Assembly (NCBI RefSeq): GCF_030247195.1
Contig: NC_080672.1
Span: forward strand, 65,265,771-65,329,770
Direction of reading: 5' to 3'
Origin: Topomyia yanbarensis
Lineage: Eukaryota; Arthropoda; Insecta; Diptera; Culicidae
Length of the DNA: 64,000 nt
The notes beneath the pieces are model-generated. The model did not search any database and had not been told where the DNA came from. It saw only the letters and a program-made list of their open reading frames with translations. This document shows, piece after piece, positions 60,510-64,000 of the stretch (position 1 is the stretch's first letter; every line of letters begins with the position of its first letter). The position numbers and the translations under genes were made by a program.

Positions 60510-62690
60510 TTCAGCAAAGTTTTTTTACGAGAGTTGCCCTACTGGAACTGTACAGCTAGGTTCTCGGAAGGGCTCCTCGTCAGAATCACACACTACAATT
60601 GCAGACGAGACTGGCAATGGCGCCCACTAAAACACTGCTTAAGGCAGATTGCAGCGTGCCGTGATTCTGAATGTGAATTTCATGGTACGGTTTAGATATG
60701 TGCGGGCGCAGGGGCTTCGCGATTGCGTGCATCTTCGCGAAGGGCTCGAGCATTTGTATGTTAACGTGTTCAATCGCGTGTGCGTTTGTATATCGCGTGT
60801 GCTAACGTGTATGTAACTTCGCGTATATAAATTCCATTTTATAACCGTTATACCGTTCAGATGCGAGAAGAAAGCGAGATCATCCATATCTTTATTAGTC
60901 TTATACACCAACAGGCATACCAAAGCCCCAATGATGTTGGTCTTAATAATAAACTTATTACTAACATTCAAGTCATATACACAAATAGTGGTCATACAAT
61001 AATTCACAAAAACGGTAAAAAAGTCAAATGTGATTAAAAAGTCTGGAAAATCTAGAATACCCGGTCATATCGCCATGGAAGGTGCTATCGAGTGGATGTG
61101 AGCTTTATTTTTTGATTGGTCCAACGGAATGTATGGACCTACGTTGCTAGGACGGAGGGTAACTATTTCCGGATGTGACCGATTCATGATCGCGCGAGCA
61201 CGGACGTTTGCAGGCTCGCGTTTGAGAACGTGCTTGAAGCTTCGTAAGAGCAAAATCGTTTACGTTCGTTACCGGGGTGTTAGCAGGTTTGCGCGAGCGC
61301 GGGCGAATTTGTCCGTTGTTGATCGCGAAGGGCTTAAGCGTTCGTGTGTTAACGGGTTTGTCGAGTGTGCTCACGCGCATGTGACTTCGCGTGTGAAAAA
61401 CTCGATTCTGTAACCATATGGCCATTCATATATTCGCGTGCGTTCTTGGATGGTCACGCGGACCGTCATTCTGATATTTAGTTTTCGGTGTACAATTCAC
61501 ATTCTGGCAGGGAATGAGTTATCCCATATCAGTAGAGTTCTCGGTCATGTCGTGTTGTCCAGTGGATATGAGAGCTTTCTTTTTCTTTATTTGGTCCAGT
61601 TGACGTCATGGAGTTAGTCTGCTGATACTAAGGATCAGGCATTGCATTTATCGCTCATATGAGAAAATGCGTCTGGATAATTTGCTACTGCGACAATAAA
61701 AACTCACATTTTCACACGAGAAGTCATCGGCACTCATTCAACTCCTTCGGATAAATACAACGTGTTATTTCTCCGGATAAAGAAAGCCGCCGGAGAATTA
61801 GCGAAGGAGTTTATCATGGTATCCTTTTTGCGCTCGCTGCCTTGCTGTCGCTATTCCAAAACACGAAAAAACAAGTCTGTCATACTTCTTTGTCGCTTTC
61901 GTTTGAAATTAAGTGTATATTTTGACGCTTTCATTGATTTCCACGAAATTAAAATATTATCACCTTCTCCGGTGAGAACGAAAAAATCAAATTTTATCCG
62001 GAAAATTTATTCTCACGCTATTTGTGGAGACGGAGAATTTTGCGACTCATCTTATCTCGGAAAAGTTGGACATCTGATAAGCCTCTTCTCGCGTGAGTGA
62101 GAGAGAATTACAATGCCTGCTAAGGATTGAAACTTCCGGAAATGTCCGATTCATGATCGAGCGAGCGTGGGAATTTTTAGGTTCACGCTCGGGACCGCGT
62201 TTGAAAATTCATAAGCGCTGAGACCTTATCACCGAGATGTTATTGTGTTTATGAGATCGCGGGTGTACGTGCCGTGGATGATCGCGAAGGGCTCAAGAAT
62301 TTGTATGTTAACGTGATTTTATAATGAAGTGGCGTGTATTTTTGAACGGTCGCGCGCGAACCGAGAATCCGATGCTTAATTTTTAGAGTAAGTTTCCTCA
62401 TATCACTGGAGTTCCCGGTCACGTCGCCGTGTTTTCTAGCGAATATATGCGTCATTGTTTTGATTGATCTAACTGAAGGCATGAGTCTAGGCTGCTAGGA
62501 CCGAGGTTAGACTACCGGACGTGACCGTTTTAGTGATGAGTTAATGCTTGAGAGTGCGTTTGTAAGGTTATAGGTGGTACAACGTTTCCTTAACTACAAC
62601 GGTGTTTTAATGTTTTAATGTTAATTGCATGATCGCGTTTGTGACCAGGTTTGTGTTATCGTGAAAGCCAGGAGCGTTTGTACGTTTATA
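60510..62690 (+). repeat. composite repeat copy 2: leader + ~420-bp tandem units
   Basis: Starts with the same leader as 52,640 (TTTTTTTACGAGAGTTGCCC, CAATTGCAGACGAGACTGG), continues with tandem units (CCCGGTCATATCGCCATG, GACCGATTCATGATCGCGCG, GATCGCGAAGGGCTTAAGCG) and ends at the same place (GACCAGGTTTGTGTTATCG...GCGTTTGTACGTTT). It is longer than copy 1 because of an insert of about 140 bp near 60,905-61,045 and a hAT-like MITE at 61,636-62,119. Confidence 0.8.
61636..62119. mobile_element. hAT-like MITE, 8-bp TSD CTAAGGAT
   Basis: Ends CAGGCATTG and CAATGCCTG, with less perfect complementarity continuing inwards for about 40 bp. Flanked by CTAAGGAT at 61,628-61,635 and 62,120-62,127. TIR starting CAGG and an 8-bp duplication fit hAT. 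It has no transposase; the plus frame 61,762-62,100 is fortuitous. Removing it restores the composite repeat unit. Confidence 0.88.
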
Positions 62691-63120
62691 CGTATATGAG
62701 TATAGGTAGAGTATAATAAAGCTTTCTGAACATTGTAATCGCCAGACATCAGAAACAAAAATGCTAGACTTTGATTTAAAGAGTTCGGCAAAGAAAATAG
62801 AGTTCGACATAGTCCCATAAATCGATTATTATAAGCCACAGAGAAAAGATGTCCACAGCAGGATTTTTGCAAATGTTTTCCTCTACAGTTTTCTCGAAGA
62901 CACTCATCGGCTATTTCTTTTCGTTTTAAGGTTAGATTTTCTATAGCCTACTATGATTAATTGCTAAAAAATTAAATATTGCCAAAAGATGGCAGAATAT
63001 GAAAATACGCAAATATAGATACATTTAGTTCCATCAAATTAAGTTCTTCAAAAGCATTTATTAAGCCAATGTGTATTGGTCTGTCTCTTTTTGGTTTTAT
63101 TTCGAGAATTTGAATTAATA
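62691..63120. other. AT-rich, no feature seen
   Basis: Short frames only; nothing assignable. Confidence 0.4.
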
Positions 63121-63482
63121 AAATTAGTTATAATATTTGTGATTCGACTTCGTCTCATCAGAATTCGACATTAACCTAGTGACAGGATTAATTTAGCGCC
63201 GGATTGACGCTAGCTCAAAAAAAAAAAAATGGAGACAAAATATGTGTTCCTGAGCAAACGCCTAGTTAAGCGTGAAGTCCCGCAAAAATGTTTCGATTTC
63301 ATTAGTTCTCATCAGGTTCAAATGAACTCCTTTTATTTCTAGACGCTTGACTAGGCGTTAATTTAATGACACAAATTGCGTTGCGTTGTTTTGGACCTAA
63401 CGTGAATCCGGCGCTAGCTTAATCCTGCACTAAGTTAGTGTCGGATTCTGATGAGTCGAAGCGCAAATATTATAACTAATTT
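63121..63482. mobile_element. TIR MITE (~360 bp)
   Basis: The left arm AAATTAGTTATAATATTTGT...CGACTTCGTCTCATCAGAAT and the complement of the right arm (AAATTAGTTATAATATTTGC...CGACTCATCAGAATCCGAC) align over about 95 bp. Both arms carry GCGCCGGATT. Shares the arm motif TCGACT...TCATCAG with the MITE at 46,171. Confidence 0.82.
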
Positions 63483-64000
63483 AGTCAAAGGTTATGTGCT
63501 CTTCACGCGCAAAGATGGTTTTAAACAATTTTCTCCTTAAGTCTAGTCTAGTCTACACATACTTTAATCAATATTCTCCTGAATGGAGGAAAACTTGTTT
63601 TTACTTCAATTGTTCTCCATTAACCCTTTCATGCCAAATTTTTTCTAGGGCATATAGGTATTCAAAACTATTTTCCCTTGACAACGGTGGGGTCAAGAAA
63701 AACGAAAAGCCTTTTTTCATAAAGATAGGTGCTTCCCTCGCAGTGCTAGAAGCTGCTCAATTTTTGCCTTCCAATGCTCAATACAATTCTTCTAGAATAT
63801 TTACAACAGTCCAATTGCGTGGAAAATGTAGCCAAAGACAGTCTAAATCGGTAAGTTTTATCAATTTTCAATAATATTGCAACATAACGAAGATATATGA
63901 AAAACTCATTTTCCGTCGTCAACGTAAACTGTCCCTGGCAGCACTGCTCCATCGGAATCCAATCAGACTAATTGCAATAACTTCAGTTCCAGAGCTGATC
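63483..64000. other. no assignable gene to the window end
   Basis: The plus frame 63,494-63,874 has an ATG near its start but no recognised domain. A segment around 63,615-63,660 (CCCTTTCATGCCAAATTTTT) has the look of mosquito repeats but could not be paired with another copy here. Confidence 0.35.

Noticed and set aside
61762..62100. 112-codon plus ORF
   Set aside because: Lies wholly inside a 484-bp hAT-like MITE with TIRs and an 8-bp TSD, and shows no transposase motif.

Overview
This is eukaryotic, insect-type DNA, most likely from a culicine mosquito genome (Aedes-like). The evidence is several copies of a tRNA-derived SINE of the Feilai-like type, non-LTR retrotransposons of the R1 and RNase H-bearing types, many TIR elements of mosquito style, and one exon of a KCNQ-type potassium channel. 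Family names rest on recognition of motifs; no database was searched. Many open frames here begin only at GTG/TTG/CTG or are repeat artefacts, so very little is host coding sequence.

Layout. 1-11,156: an 8-bp satellite (GAATCCAA with blocks of CAATCCAA), higher-order organised, with the 8-bp register never lost. 11,157-12,530: a derived 9-bp satellite. 12,541-13,240: an 8-bp satellite GAATTGTA. 13,499-13,855: a GGATA/GAATA array. 14,212-22,834: one transposable element, flanked by a 9-bp duplication, in which about 535 bp has been amplified to 15 near-identical tandem copies, each with its own (AC/TACA)n microsatellite. 25,410-25,706: an endonuclease fragment of a CR1/Jockey-like element. About 25,740-37,609: a dead R1-clade retrotransposon blown apart by nested insertions: a hAT MITE, a 2-kb TIR element carrying six TGTAACGTGACAGA motifs, and a 4-kb hAT that itself holds a TA-flanked TIR element, which holds a MITE, which holds a SINE tail. 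37,980-38,810: another decayed ORF1.

44,274-45,205 (minus strand): the first coding exon of a KCNQ-like voltage-gated potassium channel, ending at a perfect GTAAGT donor just where transmembrane segment S1 begins. No downstream exon was seen, so its first intron probably runs through everything at lower coordinates, including the satellites.

46,171-50,202: MITEs and a 5'-truncated RT/RNase H retrotransposon bracketed by an unusually long (355-391 bp) direct duplication. 50,521-51,955: a large foldback element with a triplicated arm. 52,640-54,235 and 60,510-62,690: two copies of a composite repeat, a leader of about 190 bp followed by units of about 420 bp. The rest is MITEs, SINEs, retrotransposon scraps and unassigned AT-rich sequence.

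No operons, CRISPR arrays or RNA genes are supported. The interest lies in satellite evolution, insertion stratigraphy and TE-derived tandem arrays next to or inside an ion-channel gene.
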